Source: Mesorhizobium kowhaii
GTDB lineage: Bacteria > Pseudomonadota > Alphaproteobacteria > Rhizobiales > Rhizobiaceae
Length of the DNA stretch: 64,000 nt
Direction of reading: 5' to 3'
NCBI RefSeq assembly: GCF_003253745.1
Contig: NZ_MZXV01000062.1
Location: 62,001-126,000 of the forward strand
This document shows positions 63,721 through 64,000 of this stretch, piece by piece. Below the pieces are notes generated by a model. That model searched no databases. It was not told where the DNA came from and saw nothing but the letters and a program-made list of their open reading frames with translations. Position numbers and translations under genes: made by a program. The first letter of the stretch is position 1; each line of letters begins with the position of its first letter.

Positions 63721-64000
63721 GCAAGCGCCTTGCTCAGTTGGTCACGGATTTCATGCGCGGTGAGGTCGAGCTGCAACGGCGTCACCGACACCAGCCTGTT
63801 GCGCAAGGCATGGAGGTCGGTGCCTTGCTTGCCTTCGACCGGCTCGCGGCCGAAGCGCAGCCAGTAGTAAGGCAGGCCGCGCCCGTCGCGGCGCTCGTCG
63901 ACCCACAGACTGTGCACGAGCTTGCCTTGCGAGGTCACCACTGTGCCGGCGACTTCTTCGGGAAGGCAGTTCGGAAAATTGACGTTGAGCAGCACGCCGT
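63717..64000 (-). CDS. surE: 5'/3'-nucleotidase SurE, C-terminal part (cut by window edge)
   Basis: The last 92 or more codons of SurE, running off the right edge: LLNVNFPNCLPEEVAGTVVT, GLPYYWLRFGREPVEGKQGT, then DLHALRNRLVSVTPLQLDLT. The NVNFP motif and the D...G...SVTPL end are diagnostic. The start lies beyond base 64000. Overlaps pcm by four bases. Confidence 0.93.
   Translation of the reverse strand, partial: GVLLNVNFPNCLPEEVAGTVVTSQGKLVHSLWVDERRDGRGLPYYWLRFGREPVEGKQGTDLHALRNRLVSVTPLQLDLTAHEIRDQLSKALA

Overview
The window looks like a chromosome segment of a Rhizobiales alphaproteobacterium, most like Mesorhizobium. This is inference from three things: the gene order surE-pcm-nlpD ... 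yajC-secDF, a high-GC genome with scattered RIME-like palindromic repeats, and a pair of DUF1127 genes followed by CCTCCTCCC-loop RNAs. No database search was possible.

Bases 1-23,600 are accessory DNA, patchy and decayed. Three copies of a small module (a MerR/excisionase-like HTH gene followed by a conserved tail ending in a radC-like remnant) lie at about 0.2-1.7, 18.8-19.7 and 22.8-23.6 kb. Between them are an IS110-family transposase, a 2134-residue hybrid kinase/ATPase/sensor histidine kinase with a convergent receiver protein and a FixJ-type regulator, a GH144-like glucanase, a VOC dioxygenase, and an operon for an ExbB/ExbD-like proton-channel complex with an unusual periplasmic domain. 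There is also a broken LacI gene, a second GAF histidine kinase, and a small SDR/VOC/SnoaL cassette divergent from an AraC regulator. Several genes here carry single-base frameshifts.

Bases 23,600-36,700 hold a CHASE-PAS-GGDEF-EAL protein between two RIME-like repeats, a methyltransferase, a Gly/Asn-rich secreted protein, and a seven-gene catabolic operon. The operon is a LacI-HTH/PfkB-kinase fusion, a GATase1-like protein, a sugar-type ABC transporter (ATPase, binding protein, two permeases) and an M20 hydrolase. An operator-like palindrome sits just before the fusion gene. A 49-bp direct repeat of the radC 3' end brackets this 13.1-kb block.

Bases 36,800-44,600 form a respiratory cluster like coxMNOP: cytochrome c oxidase subunits II, I, two subunit III-like proteins and a subunit IV, then a YbaK-type deacylase, a DUF2189 membrane protein, heme O synthase and a soluble cytochrome c.

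Bases 44,700-64,000 look like core genome: trigger factor, tRNA-Leu(UAG), an aromatic-amino-acid-lyase homologue, a DUF2157/GDYXXLXY pair, two DUF1127 genes with six anti-Shine-Dalgarno-loop hairpins (two cuckoo-type sRNA units), trmFO, an orphan ParD-like antitoxin, a sterol desaturase split by an amber codon, a squalene/phytoene-synthase-like protein, Mth938-like protein, secDF, yajC, a DUF815 ATPase, an EF-G lacking its GTPase domain, an NlpD-like protein, pcm and the end of surE.

The least explained signals are the ExbB/ExbD-like operon (14.4-16.5 kb), the LacI-PfkB fusion operon (29.5-36.7 kb), and the tandem six-hairpin RNA locus (51.27-51.54 kb).
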